Below, piece after piece: positions 15,279 through 16,825 of a stretch of 16,825 nucleotides of DNA. How positions within the stretch are numbered: position 1 is the stretch's first letter; every line of letters begins with the position of its first letter. Source of the stretch: Bacteroidales bacterium UBA1253 (GTDB lineage: Bacteria > Bacteroidota > Bacteroidia > Bacteroidales > Paludibacteraceae); assembly GCA_002308815.1 (NCBI GenBank), contig DBVX01000025.1, forward strand, positions 2,979 to 19,803, read 5' to 3'. The notes below the pieces were generated by a model that saw only the letters and a list, made by a program, of their open reading frames with translations, had not been told where the DNA came from and did no database searches. The translations under genes were made by a program, and so were the position numbers.

Positions 15279-16558
15279 TCGGATTCGGAAGGATTGTCCG
15301 TTTTAGGGAAACAGAGCCAGAACAGCACGGCTACCACAAGGGCGTATGCCGCGAAGATATACCACGACGTGCGCCAGCCGGACCAGATATCCAATGCCGA
15401 AGCACCTGCTGCGGCAGGATTATATACAAACATATTGATAACAGCTTGTGCCGCCAAAGTGCCTATGGTAGCACCAAGACCGTTGGTCATCATCATAAAG
15501 ATACCTTGTGCCGACGAACGCAATGCAGGGTCGGTCTGTTGATCGACATACAGCGAACCGCTGATATTGAAAAAGTCGAACGCAAAGCCATATACGATGC
15601 AACTTAAGACGAACATCCATACGCCTTTGCCCGGATCGCCTGCTCCGAACAGACCGAAACGCAACACCCAGGCGAACATCGCCATCAGCATCACGTTCTT
15701 GATGCCGAAACGCTTCAGCACAAACGGAATCAAAAGGATACACAAGGCTTCGCAAATCTGTGATATACTGATCAGTATGTTGGAATGTCGCACGCCGAAC
15801 GTATTGGCAAATTCAGGGAATGCACTGAACGAACCCAAGAAAGGATTGGCAAAACCGTTCGTAATCTGCAAACTGACACCAAGCAGCATGGAGAAAATGA
15901 AGAAGATTGCCATCTTTTTCTGTTTGAACAGACTGAACGCCTGTAGACCCATTGCCTCCACGAACGACTTCGATTCAGCGTTCTTTTTCGTTTCACATTC
16001 CGGTAATGTCATAGAGTAGAGCGCAAGAACAAGGCTCAAGCATCCGCTGACTGTGAATTGTAAAGGAGAATTCTGGAATCCCAACAGATCGACCGCCCAC
16101 ATCGTGACGATAAATCCGACCGTTCCGAGCACGCGGATGGGAGGAAAGTCGCGCACCGTGTCCAGCCCCGCCTTTCCTAACGATATGTATGCCACCGAGT
16201 TGCTCAACGCGATAGTAGGCATAAAGAAAGCCACAGAACATGTGTAGAGCGTAAACAGAAGCGGGAACTGCACTCCGGTGCCGGTGAATACGCCATAAAA
16301 ACCGGCGGAAATCATGAACGCTCCCGCCCAAGCGTGGCATAATGCCAGCAATTTCTGCGCCGGAATCCAGCGGTCGGCGACGATACCCATCAGCGCGGGC
16401 ATCAGAAGGCTGACAATTCCTTGAACGGAGTAGAACCAGCCGATATGACTTGCCAGTCCGTGCTCCGCCAGATAGCGTCCCATACTCGTCAGATACGCTC
16501 CCCAGACGGCGAATTCGAGGAAGTTCATCACAATAAGACGCAGTTTCATGTTCTTCAT
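15275..16558 (-). CDS. Nucleoside:H+ symporter family MFS permease (NupG/XapB-like)
   Basis: A 427-residue inner-membrane permease with about 12 hydrophobic helices. The N-terminus LRLIVMNFLEFAVWGAYLTSMG and WFYSVQGIVSLLMPALMGIVADRW resemble the NupG/XapB nucleoside:proton symporter group of the MFS. It would import nucleosides; exact substrate is not read from sequence. Two starts are possible, MKNMKLRL at 16558 and the inner Met; the outer is used. The upstream 69 bases to the fabG-like gene are AT-rich heptamer repeats with no TAnnTTTG box, so it may depend on an upstream promoter. Confidence 0.88.
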   Translation of the reverse strand: MKNMKLRLIVMNFLEFAVWGAYLTSMGRYLAEHGLASHIGWFYSVQGIVSLLMPALMGIVADRWIPAQKLLALCHAWAGAFMISAGFYGVFTGTGVQFPLLFTLYTCSVAFFMPTIALSNSVAYISLGKAGLDTVRDFPPIRVLGTVGFIVTMWAVDLLGFQNSPLQFTVSGCLSLVLALYSMTLPECETKKNAESKSFVEAMGLQAFSLFKQKKMAIFFIFSMLLGVSLQITNGFANPFLGSFSAFPEFANTFGVRHSNILISISQICEALCILLIPFVLKRFGIKNVMLMAMFAWVLRFGLFGAGDPGKGVWMFVLSCIVYGFAFDFFNISGSLYVDQQTDPALRSSAQGIFMMMTNGLGATIGTLAAQAVINMFVYNPAAAGASALDIWSGWRTSWYIFAAYALVVAVLFWLCFPKTDNPSESE

Positions 16559-16602
16559 ATCTGTAAACTTTTAACTATAAACTTATAACTTGATAACTTT
16601 TT

Positions 16603-16623
16603 TCAACTTTCAACTCTCAACTT
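16603..16623 (-). repeat. Heptamer array before the permease gene
   Basis: Three TCAACT(T/C) units (16603-16609, 16610-16616, 16617-16623) read as AAGTTGA on the minus strand. More degenerate AGTTAT and AGTTTA units continue to 16563, just before the start codon at 16558. This is the same heptamer as at 6310-6330, inverted. Confidence 0.75.
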
Positions 16624-16627
16624 AATC

Positions 16628-16825
<198 letters not shown>

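Overview
The window is a chromosomal piece of a Bacteroidetes genome, most likely order Bacteroidales. Evidence is the TTTG-N19-TAnnTTTG promoter shape before a tRNA-Gln, the lack of strong Shine-Dalgarno sites, a DUF4924-type gene, an L25/CTC ribosomal protein and a GumN/TraB-like exported protein. Genus cannot be fixed from sequence reading alone. Nearly every gene is on the minus strand; the only plus-strand gene is a lipoprotein at 4009-5412.

Region 1 (1-3775) is a type III restriction-modification locus: mod at 1787-3775 and the first 163 codons of res at 1-490. Between the mod stop and the res start sits a 376-codon HUH/Y1 REP-associated transposase-like gene (525-1655), filling the space between the two RM genes. 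It is decorated at both ends and internally with a family of short repeats: a GTATGTT-type single-strand 'guide' followed by a perfect but sequence-variable hairpin. This looks like a RAYT with its own REP/BIME-like elements. One repeat cluster is read through as coding sequence in the transposase, and another forms its last codons. The protein also has a long C-terminal Rossmann-like extension resembling DprA/SLOG proteins. This nested module is the most interesting thing in the window. A second, unrelated palindrome family has one copy inserted in frame in mod and one copy at 6359-6392.

Region 2 (3776-5412) has overlapping divergent promoter candidates and a lipoprotein with an EF-hand-like loop and a long Ser/Thr-rich tail.

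Region 3 (5395-9725) is a translation/housekeeping cluster read leftward: tRNA-Gln(UUG), rplY (L25/CTC), pth, an LtaS-type sulfatase membrane protein, an S4 RNA-binding protein and a DUF4924 protein.

Region 4 (9868-16825) is a second leftward cluster: a 3' fragment of a FabG-like SDR, a nucleoside:H+ symporter-type MFS permease, ribF, rlmN, an unnamed conserved 153-aa protein, a large TPR protein with a signal peptide, and a TraB/GumN-like protein that has lost its signature histidines. Gaps of 1-12 bases and 4-base stop/start overlaps (ribF with the MFS gene, pth with the sulfatase) suggest operons. AAGTTGA heptamer arrays sit just before two of the start codons.
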